From an uncultured bacterium (lineage in GTDB: Bacteria > Patescibacteriota > Minisyncoccia > Phycocordibacterales > DATDWN01), in NCBI GenBank assembly GCA_903861205.1, contig CAIOTC010000021.1, forward strand, positions 1 to 32,564: DNA of 32,564 bases. Reading direction: 5' to 3'. Position 1 is the first letter of the stretch, and every line of letters begins with the position of its first letter. Under the pieces are notes generated by a model. That model saw only the letters and a program-made list of their open reading frames with translations. It did not search any database and was not told the origin of the DNA. Shown piece by piece: positions 14,604-23,034 of this stretch. A program made the position numbers and the translations under genes.

Positions 14604-16418
14604 ATGATCCCCACACAACACACACCGCGCGTTGAAAGAAACCCGCGAACACCCAGAGGAGGCATGAAGCGCTCATATTCGCGCAGGGATGTGCCGTTCA
14701 AAATGACCAGAAAAACAGCCGATGTCATCCCAACTTCGGCCGGCGACAGCATCCGCATCATTCCGCTTGGCGGAGTGGAAGAAATCGGCCGAAATATGAC
14801 TTGCATCCAGTACAAAAACGACATTTTGGTCGTTGACGCCGGATTCCAGTTCAAGGACGATGACAGCCCGGGCGTCGATTACATTTTGCCAAACACCAAA
14901 TATTTGGAAGACAACAAAGATAAAATCCGCGGAGTTTTGATTACCCACGGCCACCTCGACCACATCGGCGGCATTCCCTACATCATGGATCGCATCGGCA
15001 ATCCGCCGATTTACACTCGTGCGCTAACTTCCATCATGATCCGCAAGCGCCAGGAGGAATTTCCGCATTTGCCGGCCCTCGATATTCGCGTGGTCGAAAA
15101 GGAAGACGCCATTCGCCTCGGCGATTTGAAAGTCAGATTTTTCTCGGTCACTCACACCATTCCGGATTCGATGGGCATCATCATCGACACTCCATACGGC
15201 GCGATCGTCACACCTGGTGACATCAAACTCGACCACGTTGACGGCATTCCAAAGGAAAGCGAAGAAAAAGAGTACGCTAGATTCGCCCACGAAAATGTTT
15301 TGCTTCTCCTCATGGATTCGACCAACGTCGAAAACCCGGGCTTTTCCACACCCGAATGGCTGGTGCACAAAAACCTCGACGAAATTATCAAAAACACCAA
15401 AGGGCGCTTGGTCATCGGCACTTTCGCTTCCCAACTCGAGCGCATCATCAAAATCATTCAGATTGCTGAAAAGTACGGCAAGAAAGTGGTCGTCGAAGGC
15501 CGCAGTATGAAAAACAACATTGAGATTGCTCTCAACATCGGAATGCTCAACGTCAAAAAGGACACGATCATTTCAACCGAGCAGATGGAAAATTATCCGC
15601 CGGACCGCATCATCGCCCTGGCTACCGGAGCGCAAGGCGACGAATTCGCCGCGCTAATGCGCATGTCCAACAAAACGCACAAATATTTCAAGATTACTCC
15701 GCGCGACACGGTTCTCTTGTCCAGCTCGATTATTCCCGGCAACGAAAAAGCGGTGGAAAAATTGAAAGATAACTTGGCCAGGCAAGGAGCAAAAATAATC
15801 CACTACCGCTCGTCCGACGTTTACATTCACTCGACCGGCCATGGCAACCGCGGCGAACTGGAATGGCTGCACAAAAAAATCCATCCGAAGTTTTTCATTC
15901 CGATTCACGGCAATCATTACAGACTGAAAATTCACGAGGACTTGGCTCGTTCCGTCGGTATGCCGCCTGAAAATATTATCGTTCCGGACAACGGCACCAT
16001 CATCGAAATCCAAGACGGCGGCAAAAAAATTGTCCGCCTGAAGGAGCAGGCGCCAAGCGGCATGGTCATGGTTGATGGCTTCTCAATTGGTGACGTCCAG
16101 GAGCTGGTCATTCGCGATCGCAAAATGCTGGCCCAGGATGGCATGTTCGTCATCATCGCTTCGATCAACACCAAAACCGGCAAGCTGAAAAAATCGCCCG
16201 ACATTATTTCGCGCGGTTTCGTTTACCTCCGCGAATCGCAGGAACTTCTCGGACAAGCGCGCCTAATCATCAAAAAAACCGTCGAGGATAGCACCCGCGG
16301 AATGAATCCAATCAACTTCGACTACGTCAAGTCAAACGTCTCCGACGCCGTCGGCCGATTTCTCTTCCAAAAAACCGCCAAAAAACCAATAGTCATTCCA
16401 GTGATCTTAGGGGTGTAA
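14604..16418 (+). CDS. rnj: Ribonuclease J
   Basis: 604 residues. A basic N-terminal extension of about 45 residues (RNPRTPRGG, KRSYSRRD) precedes the metallo-beta-lactamase fold: IRIIPLGGVEEIGRNMT, the zinc motif HGHLDH (H115, H117, D119, H120), then HTIPDS, GDIKLDH and beta-CASP elements (GTFASQLERI, ATGAQGDEFAAL, STGHGNRGE near 410, IPIHGNH). The C-terminal domain (about 450-604) is present. RNase J is a 5'-3' exo- and endonuclease for mRNA decay and rRNA maturation. Upstream is a run of CTTTATAA repeats with possible -10 boxes and no Shine-Dalgarno site. A GC hairpin at 16424-16442 follows. Confidence 0.96.
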   Translation: MIPTQHTPRVERNPRTPRGGMKRSYSRRDVPFKMTRKTADVIPTSAGDSIRIIPLGGVEEIGRNMTCIQYKNDILVVDAGFQFKDDDSPGVDYILPNTKYLEDNKDKIRGVLITHGHLDHIGGIPYIMDRIGNPPIYTRALTSIMIRKRQEEFPHLPALDIRVVEKEDAIRLGDLKVRFFSVTHTIPDSMGIIIDTPYGAIVTPGDIKLDHVDGIPKESEEKEYARFAHENVLLLLMDSTNVENPGFSTPEWLVHKNLDEIIKNTKGRLVIGTFASQLERIIKIIQIAEKYGKKVVVEGRSMKNNIEIALNIGMLNVKKDTIISTEQMENYPPDRIIALATGAQGDEFAALMRMSNKTHKYFKITPRDTVLLSSSIIPGNEKAVEKLKDNLARQGAKIIHYRSSDVYIHSTGHGNRGELEWLHKKIHPKFFIPIHGNHYRLKIHEDLARSVGMPPENIIVPDNGTIIEIQDGGKKIVRLKEQAPSGMVMVDGFSIGDVQELVIRDRKMLAQDGMFVIIASINTKTGKLKKSPDIISRGFVYLRESQELLGQARLIIKKTVEDSTRGMNPINFDYVKSNVSDAVGRFLFQKTAKKPIVIPVILGV

Positions 16419-16423
16419 ATTCC

Positions 16424-16442
16424 ACCGAGGCAAGGCCTCGGT
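16424..16442. repeat. GC palindrome after RNase J
   Basis: ACCGAGGC-AAG-GCCTCGGT is an 8-bp hairpin six bases after the stop codon. No T run follows. It may aid 3'-end formation or be another stray palindromic repeat. The remaining stretch to 16531 has a GACACCCGGTGTC palindrome (16473-16485) and no gene. Confidence 0.6.
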
Positions 16443-16531
16443 AAATGGCTCAACCAAGCCCCCTTATTCGTTGACACCCGGTGTCCACAAATTTGGGGTT
16501 TTGAGTGTGAAAACTACTGACGATTTTTCCT

Positions 16532-19500
16532 TTATTTTTTCAGTTGGAGGAGTTGGGCTTGGAGTTGCAGGACCATTTCGGTCAGTTGTTTTATCATGGC
16601 GACCATTTGCTCCACCGTCATTGAAGATGTTCCACATCCGGAATTTTTAATGTCATTATTTATTGTCGCAAAAGTTGTTTTGCCAACGCTTCCCCAGCCA
16701 GTTGTGGCGGCCGATCCGGAGCAAACGATTCCCTTGTCGCACTGATATTTTTGCAAAGCGGAAACAGTCATCTGTCCGAAATAATCTGTCGGAACTGCTA
16801 CAATCAAGTAATTTTTTTGTATCAGAAATTTTTGCAAATTAAGGACGGCGGCGCTTCTTGTGAAAGGAACAACTGTGTTGGAAAGAGGTGTAAGTGAACC
16901 TCCAGTCGAACAAATATTGCCGGCTGATCCGCCGGAAGCAGAGGTTTGGGTTTGAGCCGGAGTGGAAACGCCAGATGTCGCGCTGCCGAACATCGCTTCC
17001 CTAGTTCGCGTGCCAAGCACGCCGTAGCCGGTTGTTTCGGGCGAACCGGAACAAACAATCCCCTTGTCGCATTGAAATTTTTGGACGGCCGACTGCGTCA
17101 AATTTCCATAATAATTTGTCGGCACAAGCGTACTTGGCAAATAGCCGAGAGCGATCAGTTCTTGCTGAAGAACAATAACGTCATCGCCGGTCGAGCCGAT
17201 GGCAAGCGAGCGAGTAATGGCTGACGAGCTCGTGTTTGTCGTTTGCTGTTGTGTTTGATTTGTCTGACTGGCGTTTTGATCCGGAGAAACGACAACTTGA
17301 CTCTGACTGGCCAGTGGCGTGGCCGAAATGGTCGCTTTGGCCGTGGCATTGAGACCGGAAGTGGTCATGGAAAAAGCGGCGTAATAATATGTCGTGCCAT
17401 TTGAGAGGCCGGTGTCAACAAAACTGGTGGCCGTGCCTTCGTATATTTTGGTGCCGTCGGTTGAGTTGGCCGGTGTGCTTCCTGTTTTTCTGACAATGAA
17501 GGCGCGCAAAAAAGATGAATCCGTTGGTTTGGTCCACGAAAGAGAAATTTGGCCGTTCAATGGCGTGGCGCTGAAATTTGTTATGGTCACATTTGGAGCG
17601 ACAATTCCGCCACCCCCACCGCCGCCCCCTCCGCCACCGCCTCCGCTTGGAGGTGGAGCAGCAGGCGCAGATTGGGTTGTGGCCGTTGCCGATGTTGATT
17701 GGGCGGATTCGTTGGGAACAGCGTCGTAAGCAGAAACTACGTAAGTGTAAGCGGTGGAAGCCGACAAACCGGTATCAGAATAACTGGTTGTTACAGATGT
17801 TCCAACCTGAACTCCATCACGAAAAATTTTGTAACCGACCAGTCCGCCCGCGTCAGTTGAAGCTGTCCACGACAAATCGATCTCGGCGGCAGAAGAAGCT
17901 GTAGCGACAAGATTGGTTGGCACAGTCGGCGCCGTAACATCTTGCGTGGTGGCGGAAGCGGATGATGATTTGGCTGAGGTGTTGTAAACAGCGTCAAAAG
18001 CTGTCAGTTTGTATGTATAAGAAGTCGATTCCAAAAGAGAAGTATCGGCATAAGAGTTGGTTGTGGATGTGGCGATCTGAACAGTCGGCGAGCATGACGA
18101 TCCGAGACAACGGAAAACTTGGTAGCCGGCCACGCCAACGGCATCCGTCGAAGCCGTCCACGCTAGATCAATTTCCGAATTGGAAACTGCAGTGGCAGAA
18201 AGATTTGTCGGAACGGTTGGAGCTGTGACATCAGCCACAGATGATGTCATGAAAGTGTAGTCGGACGAAGTGGTCAAGTTTGCGGCGGCGTCCTGTGATT
18301 TGACTCGAAAATGATAGACGTTTGATGCGGAAAGTCCTGAGACGGAAACGGAGTGGGACGTAACGAGAGTGGAATCGAGAACACTTGATGAACCATAGCC
18401 CGCGGTCGGACCATAATCGATTTGCGAATCGGCCGATTCGTTGGTCGTCCAAGTGACGGTAGCTGTTGTAGCCGATGTAGTGGAAGCGATGCCGGAAATC
18501 GTCGGCGCGGTGTTGTCCACGGTCAGAGTTCTAGCGGAGGCATTTGATCTGTTGCCAGCAGCGTCAATGACGTAAAGTTTGTAAGCTCCGGCATTTGCAG
18601 GCGCGAGAATGGTCGTGGCCGTTCCGTTTGCTGCCTTGGTCATTGTTGCGCCGGCGGAAAAAACGGTCGTGCCGCTCGGCGCAAACCAAACGTCATTACT
18701 TGCCGTACCGGAACTGACAATCGTAACAGACGTTCCGCCTTTTTTTGTAGTGTTTGAAGCAAAAACTGTGTCCTGATTATTCGGCGCGGTGTTGTCGACA
18801 GTAAATGTGGCGCCACCGGTTGGGGCAGAAGTGACAACATTGCCAGCCACATCGGTGCCGACGGAAAGTGCGACTGTGGCCGTACCATTGCCAGCGCCGA
18901 CAGTGAAAATGTAAGTGTAATGAGTGGTGTCAGACTTGACCATGTTGGTGGCTGCCAGAGTATTGGAACCGGAAATGGCAATTTTGACCACCGGCGAGTC
19001 AACAATCGGTTCGGAAAATGTAGCGGTGATGGTCAGCGAGTCGCCCGATTTGACGATACCATCGGCGTCGGAGTAAGTGATAGCGGCAGTCGGCGCGGTG
19101 TTGTCGACAGTCAGTGTGGCAGTGGAAGCGCTTGAAATATTTCCGACGGCATCAATTACGTAAAGTTTGTAATCGCCGGCAGTGGCTGGAGCCAAAATGG
19201 AAGTGGCCGTTCCACCAGCCGTAGTCATGGTAGCGCCGGCGGAAAAATTACTCGTTCCACTCGGCGCGAACCAAATATTGTTCGTGGCGTCTGCCGAAGA
19301 AACAACCGTGACAGATGCCCCGCCCTTTTTCGTCACACTTGGGGTGAAAACGGTGTCCTGATTATTCGGCGCCGTGTTGTCCACGGTGAAAGTTGTGCTC
19401 GGACCAGCCGAAGCAGATGTGTTGCCGGCAGTGTCCGAAGCTGTTCCAGCAGCAAGTGAAATGCCGAGGGTACCGTCGCCTGTGATTGAAGAAATGGTCA

Positions 19501-21118
19501 CTGTCCGTGCGGCTGTTCCACTTCCTGAAACTGCCACTGTGCCATTGGCCGAACCTGTTTTGTTCAGCGTGACATTTCCGTTGGCTAAAGTGACAGCGTC
19601 GGCCCCGGTGTATGTGACAGTGTAAGTGACAGATCCCGCTTTGGTTAAAGTCGCGGAAGGCGCGCTCACAGAAATGGTTGGCGCGGTGTTGTCCACCGTG
19701 TAAGTGGCGCCGGATGTTGGGGCGGAAGTGACCACATTGCCGGCCGTGTCCGTGCCAACGGAAAGCGCCACCGTGGCTGTGCCGTTGCCAGCGCCGACAG
19801 TGCGGACGTAGCTGTAATGCGTGCTGTTCGTTTTGACCATATTGACCGCCGCCAATGTATCGCCGCCGGAAATGGCAATTTTGACCACCGGCGAATCAAC
19901 GATCGGTTCGGAAAAAGTGGCGGTGATGGTCAGCGAATCGCCGGATTTGACGAGACCGTCGGCGTCGGAGTAACTCACGGCGGCGGTCGGCGCGGTGTTG
20001 TCAGCCGTAACCGAAACGGCGCCGGAAGTGGTGGTGTTGCCGGCCAAGTCGGTGGCCACAGCAGTTAGCGAAATTGCGCCGTTGAGCCCAGTCGTGTCCC
20101 AAGTGATTGAATATGGCGCGGAATCGTCAGTGCCGATAAGAGTGCCGCCACCGCGGTAAAATTTGACGTCTGAAATGCCGGTACCGCCGGTGTCAGTGGC
20201 GCTGGCCGAAACAGTCACACTACTTCCCTGCACGGTCGCCCCGCCGCTCGGAACGGTGACGGAAACGACCGGCGCGGTGTTGTCCACTGTGACAGAAACG
20301 GCCGGCGACGACGTAGCATAGTTGTTCGAGCTGTCGCGCGAAACAGCGATCAAAGTGTGCGCGCCGTCGGCCACGCCGGAAGTAGTGTTCCAAGTGGTCG
20401 AGTAAGTGCTGCCTGAAGCCAAGGTTATTTCGTTGCCAATTTTGTGAGTCGAGTCGTAATAAAAAGTCACACCGGCAACAGCGATGTTGTCAGTCGAGTT
20501 GGCAGAGAGAGCAAAGGTGGAACTGGAAGCAAAAGCGGAAGGCGCCGGCACAGTCAAACTGACCGTCGGCACTACAGTGTCCGTCAAGGAAATCGTCCCG
20601 TCAACACCGAGAGTGGCCACGGCATGAGCGTCAAGCGTAGTCGAAAGCAACCCGGAAAAAGTAACCGGAACGGAAGTGACAGTCGGCGACGCCGCGATTG
20701 TAAAAGTGACAACGTTTAAAACACCACTGTGAATGATGTCTTCGTTTACACCGGTTATGAGGCATCTGTATTGGCCGGCAGTAATGATCGCGCAATCGGT
20801 TGACTTATTGGCACTCTCGGCCACCGCGCCATTCACCGCCGAAATGTCGGTGATCTGGTTCGGGTCAAAATTCAAGTCCCATTGCACCCCGGCCACGCCG
20901 GCACTGTCCGTCAAAACTTGCGTGGTGTCGATGCTCAAGTTTAGATTAACCGTGCCACCCGGAACAGCCGAACCGGAACTGAGCGTGAGAACGGCTTCAT
21001 TCGCCGCTTGAACTACACCACAGAATCCAAAAAGAAAAAATAAAATTGTCAGCGTAAAAAATACGCCCTTAAAACTACAATTCCTTTTATTCACAAAAAT
21101 ATGGCTACAAATATGCAT
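16532..21118 (-). CDS. Giant secreted protein: cohesin-like, Ig-like, FN3 and peptidoglycan-binding domains
   Basis: 1528 residues. Signal peptide (about 1-38, ending VVQA). Residues 41-180 form a cohesin-like domain (GVQWDLNFDP, a Cys pair around TAGQYR, LITGVNED) also found in both genes upstream. Then come two Big-type Ig domains with YYDS and YRGG strands (about 190-375), a duplicated pair of Ig modules (about 375-850), three to four fibronectin III domains (about 850-1130, with TAPTVPTNLSAT-type starts), a run of 13 glycines, another FN3, and two peptidoglycan-binding domains (each with QKFQCDKGIVCSGS or QKYQCDKGIVCSGS). The end is a coiled coil (MVAMIKQLTEMVLQLQAQLL). It is probably bound to the wall and exposed. 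The promoter is full consensus, with its start point at or one base before the ATG. Confidence 0.93.
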   Translation of the reverse strand: MHICSHIFVNKRNCSFKGVFFTLTILFFLFGFCGVVQAANEAVLTLSSGSAVPGGTVNLNLSIDTTQVLTDSAGVAGVQWDLNFDPNQITDISAVNGAVAESANKSTDCAIITAGQYRCLITGVNEDIIHSGVLNVVTFTIAASPTVTSVPVTFSGLLSTTLDAHAVATLGVDGTISLTDTVVPTVSLTVPAPSAFASSSTFALSANSTDNIAVAGVTFYYDSTHKIGNEITLASGSTYSTTWNTTSGVADGAHTLIAVSRDSSNNYATSSPAVSVTVDNTAPVVSVTVPSGGATVQGSSVTVSASATDTGGTGISDVKFYRGGGTLIGTDDSAPYSITWDTTGLNGAISLTAVATDLAGNTTTSGAVSVTADNTAPTAAVSYSDADGLVKSGDSLTITATFSEPIVDSPVVKIAISGGDTLAAVNMVKTNSTHYSYVRTVGAGNGTATVALSVGTDTAGNVVTSAPTSGATYTVDNTAPTISVSAPSATLTKAGSVTYTVTYTGADAVTLANGNVTLNKTGSANGTVAVSGSGTAARTVTISSITGDGTLGISLAAGTASDTAGNTSASAGPSTTFTVDNTAPNNQDTVFTPSVTKKGGASVTVVSSADATNNIWFAPSGTSNFSAGATMTTAGGTATSILAPATAGDYKLYVIDAVGNISSASTATLTVDNTAPTAAITYSDADGIVKSGDSLTITATFSEPIVDSPVVKIAISGSNTLAATNMVKSDTTHYTYIFTVGAGNGTATVALSVGTDVAGNVVTSAPTGGATFTVDNTAPNNQDTVFASNTTKKGGTSVTIVSSGTASNDVWFAPSGTTVFSAGATMTKAANGTATTILAPANAGAYKLYVIDAAGNRSNASARTLTVDNTAPTISGIASTTSATTATVTWTTNESADSQIDYGPTAGYGSSSVLDSTLVTSHSVSVSGLSASNVYHFRVKSQDAAANLTTSSDYTFMTSSVADVTAPTVPTNLSATAVSNSEIDLAWTASTDAVGVAGYQVFRCLGSSCSPTVQIATSTTNSYADTSLLESTSYTYKLTAFDAVYNTSAKSSSASATTQDVTAPTVPTNLVATASSAAEIDLSWTASTDAGGLVGYKIFRDGVQVGTSVTTSYSDTGLSASTAYTYVVSAYDAVPNESAQSTSATATTQSAPAAPPPSGGGGGGGGGGGGGIVAPNVTITNFSATPLNGQISLSWTKPTDSSFLRAFIVRKTGSTPANSTDGTKIYEGTATSFVDTGLSNGTTYYYAAFSMTTSGLNATAKATISATPLASQSQVVVSPDQNASQTNQTQQQTTNTSSSAITRSLAIGSTGDDVIVLQQELIALGYLPSTLVPTNYYGNLTQSAVQKFQCDKGIVCSGSPETTGYGVLGTRTREAMFGSATSGVSTPAQTQTSASGGSAGNICSTGGSLTPLSNTVVPFTRSAAVLNLQKFLIQKNYLIVAVPTDYFGQMTVSALQKYQCDKGIVCSGSAATTGWGSVGKTTFATINNDIKNSGCGTSSMTVEQMVAMIKQLTEMVLQLQAQLLQLKK
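18510..20000 (-). repeat. Internal duplication of Ig modules
   Basis: Two module types occur twice within the giant gene. Module A (SYSDADG, FSEPIVDSPVVKIAISG) is at about 19685-20000 and 18790-19100. Module B (NNQDTVF, WFAPSGT, KLYVIDA) is at about 19100-19385 and 18510-18790. A different module separates A1 from B1, whereas A2 and B2 are adjacent. Long near-identical DNA stretches in each pair would allow recombination and copy-number change. Confidence 0.85.
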
Positions 21119-21125
21119 TATTAAT

Positions 21126-21154
21126 ATTATATACTAAAATATACTCGATGTCAA
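21126..21154 (-). promoter_or_regulatory. Full-consensus promoter of the giant surface protein
   Basis: On the minus strand TTGACA (21149-21154) and TATAAT (21126-21131) are 17 bases apart. The ATG starts at 21118, only 7 bases after the -10, so the mRNA would have essentially no leader. Confidence 0.9.
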
Positions 21155-21167
21155 TAGAAAAATTGGC

Positions 21168-21195
21168 AAAAAAGGAGGCCCCAGATGGAGCCCCC
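21168..21195 (-). terminator. Intrinsic terminator of the cohesin-dockerin operon
   Basis: On the minus strand GGGGGCTCC (21187-21195) and GGGGCCTCC (21174-21182) pair over 9 bp if G-U pairs are allowed, with an ATCT loop, and are followed by TTTTTT (21168-21173). It lies 10 bases past the stop of the 21205 gene. Confidence 0.8.
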
Positions 21196-21204
21196 GCTTA
21201 AATC

Positions 21205-22056
21205 TCACTCTTTTTTCTGAGGCAAAATGACTTTCAGAAACTGGTCATCCAGAAACCTCACCCCGACTAAAATCGGGGTGGTTTCCTGATTGTCAGCCTC
21301 CTTGATCTCCAGCCTCAGATCGAACGAGAAGTCGTTTTTGACGACCAAAACTGGATCGACATCTGTCCGTTTCTCCTCGACACTTTCACCAAAGGCATAG
21401 AACGGTGTAACCCGCATTCCACCCTCGGACGCAACCGATAGAAATCCGTCGCAGTGAACGAGCGCCCCACTCTGCGAACAATTCATATCGCCGAACGGTT
21501 GCTGTTCCTGTTCTTCGGCTCCGTCCGTCGATAGCTGAATGGTTTCTTGTCTCAAAGCGGGAGTGGCCGGAACAGAACTTCTGTGGTTTGGCGGAGCCGT
21601 CGGCGTGCCTTTGGCGATACTGCCGGACACCCCGTAGGTATACACGCTGTGGGCATCCGGAGAAGTGGCAAACACGCAGTAGATGTAAATCCCTTGCGTG
21701 TACGAAAACTTGGCAGGAACGGTGACGTCAAGATACGCAATGATGCCGTTCGCCAAAACATTCTTGTTTTGTCCACTAATCAGGCACTGCTGAGTCGAGT
21801 TGTACGCGGTGCCGGACAGAACGCAACTCAAGCTCTTGCCGGCACCGGTTGCCACCGGTCCAAGGATGACCGAAGCTGACAGTGAGTTATAATTCAGCGT
21901 CCACTGCAGGCCGGCGATTGATTTGCCGGCAATGTCGAGTGTGATTGGTATTCGCACTGTTGAGCCGGGCAACGCCGTCGTTTTACCAACAGTTATCTTC
22001 TGGCCGTAAGCCAGAAGCGAAAGCACTAGCACGAGGAGAAATTTTGCGTTTTGCAT
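21205..22056 (-). CDS. Secreted protein with cohesin-like domain
   Basis: 283 residues. The ATG at 22056 is chosen because AGGAGG overlaps the upstream stop codon at the right spacing; a GTG 27 bases earlier is less likely. Signal peptide about 1-19. Residues 20-145 form a cohesin-like domain (LPGSTVRIPITLDIAG, GLQWTLNYN, Cys pair near 78 and 91, LISGQNKNVLANG). Then a Pro/Thr-rich linker and an acidic C-terminal part of about 110 residues with two cysteines (DMNCSQSGALVHCDG) and no family I recognise. There is no dockerin and no membrane anchor. It is translated 8 bases after the preceding gene and is closed by its own terminator. Confidence 0.82.
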   Translation of the reverse strand: MQNAKFLLVLVLSLLAYGQKITVGKTTALPGSTVRIPITLDIAGKSIAGLQWTLNYNSLSASVILGPVATGAGKSLSCVLSGTAYNSTQQCLISGQNKNVLANGIIAYLDVTVPAKFSYTQGIYIYCVFATSPDAHSVYTYGVSGSIAKGTPTAPPNHRSSVPATPALRQETIQLSTDGAEEQEQQPFGDMNCSQSGALVHCDGFLSVASEGGMRVTPFYAFGESVEEKRTDVDPVLVVKNDFSFDLRLEIKEADNQETTPILVGVRFLDDQFLKVILPQKKE

Positions 22057-22064
22057 ATTTCCTC

Positions 22065-22742
22065 CTATTGCCCCACATTGCACGCGTCACCAAGAGACGC
22101 ATTGACGATCCTCTGGTAGGTGATGACATTGCACTGATTATTATAAATCTTGATCGTGCAGGCCTGAAGGCCGAGAGCCATTCTCATGGCCAACTGCACG
22201 TCCAAGATATCAACCTTCCCATCGCCGTTGGCATCGCAACTCATTGCGTTGCCGTAAACGGTTCCGCCAGTGCCACTTAAGGTAATGGCGTTAGCGTCAA
22301 TCGAAGCGCCGAGAGTATTACTCAAACCAAGATAGGTTTGATTTATCCCGGCCGCTAGCGTAACGCTTATGTTTGCCACAACGCCATTACTCATGACGTT
22401 CTGATTTACACCTGTGAGCAAACAAACCATACTGGTACTGCTCGCTGTAAGGGGGGCGCAAGAGATATCCTTGCCGACCACTGTAGCCGCCGGTCCAGCT
22501 GTCACAGTGATATCGGGGACCTGTGTATTCACACCCCCGATAAGTATGCTTTTTTTTGCAAGCTGCGAAGCTGTGAACGTCACCGTCCACTGCAACCCGG
22601 CCGGCATGACTGTGAAGCCACTTGCCGTAAGTGGTGTTGTGATTGTCCCAGTTCCAGCGATGGAACCGATTGTTAGCGTCGGGTATGCCGACAATGTAAC
22701 GGAAAGTGCCAAAAACATCAAAAAAACCAACATTTTCCTCAT
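22065..22742 (-). CDS. Secreted protein with cohesin-like and dockerin-like modules
   Basis: 225 residues. Signal peptide about 1-19. Residues 20-165 form a cohesin-like domain (AGLQWTVTF, C95 and C107, LLTGVNQNVMSNG). A dockerin-like module follows: CDANGDGKVDILDVQLAMRM (169-188) has the full calcium-loop pattern of D170, N172, D174 and D181-type positions. The second half (NNQCNVITYQRIVNASLG) keeps the helix but has lost the acidic loop residues. In cellulosomes dockerins bind cohesins; here both sit in one chain, next to two more cohesin-like proteins. AGGAG precedes the start by six to seven bases. The organisation resembles proteins of Acidobacteria, which is an impression from memory and not a search result. 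Confidence 0.85.
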   Translation of the reverse strand: MRKMLVFLMFLALSVTLSAYPTLTIGSIAGTGTITTPLTASGFTVMPAGLQWTVTFTASQLAKKSILIGGVNTQVPDITVTAGPAATVVGKDISCAPLTASSTSMVCLLTGVNQNVMSNGVVANISVTLAAGINQTYLGLSNTLGASIDANAITLSGTGGTVYGNAMSCDANGDGKVDILDVQLAMRMALGLQACTIKIYNNQCNVITYQRIVNASLGDACNVGQ

Positions 22743-22780
22743 TTTTTGTCTCCTATGTCAAAATAACCATTCCCTTTTAT

Positions 22781-22808
22781 ATTATATCATACCCTTGATT
22801 TTTTGCAA
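22781..22808 (-). promoter_or_regulatory. Promoter of the cohesin-dockerin operon
   Basis: On the minus strand TTGCAA (22803-22808) and an extended -10 TGATATAAT (box 22781-22786) are 16 bases apart. The leader would be about 31 bases and contains AGGAG. Confidence 0.75.
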
Positions 22809-22820
22809 GTATGTGCACCA

Positions 22821-23023
22821 AACACAAATTTCGTTTAAACATGACAATTTTGGAGACTCCGGAGCGCGGCGGCGCGAGGCTTGAGGTGAGAAATGATATT
22901 ATCATTTCGCAAGACCTTGAACTTCTGTAATCAGAAGTGAAAGGTGTACCGTCCCTGTAAGGGATATTCAGCAGAAAAATATCCGTGCTCCAAAATTGTC
23001 ATAGTTAATAAGAAATTTGTGTT
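22821..23023 (+). repeat. Long hairpin element, family 2, copy D, with nested palindromes
   Basis: Arms: AACACAAATTTC/GAAATTTGTGTT outside and 15 paired bases ending TTTTGGAG/CTCCAAAA inside, with a mismatched segment between. The GC hairpin is GCGC-GGCG-GCGC where copy B has CGCC-GGCG-GGCG. About 80 extra bases (about 22885-22965) not in copy B carry four small palindromes: 22890-22908, 22910-22919, 22921-22938 and 22952-22964. The right arm is directly followed by the -10 box of the MFS gene. It fills the space between divergent genes. Confidence 0.9.
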
Positions 23024-23028
23024 ACAAT
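23023..23028 (+). promoter_or_regulatory. -10 box of the MFS transporter gene
   Basis: TACAAT ends 6 bases before the ATG at 23035, so the transcript would be leaderless. It overlaps the end of hairpin element D. No good -35 is seen at 17 bases. Confidence 0.45.
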
Positions 23029-23034
23029 TATTTT

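Noticed and set aside
16473-16485. TTGACA near 16471 as a promoter for a plus-strand transcript
   Set aside because: No matching -10 box at a suitable distance and no gene downstream on that strand; the sequence is part of a short palindrome.
18510-20000. Frameshift or assembly collapse in the repeated Ig region
   Set aside because: The frame is open throughout, the copies differ at many positions and module order is not simply tandem, so the duplication looks real.
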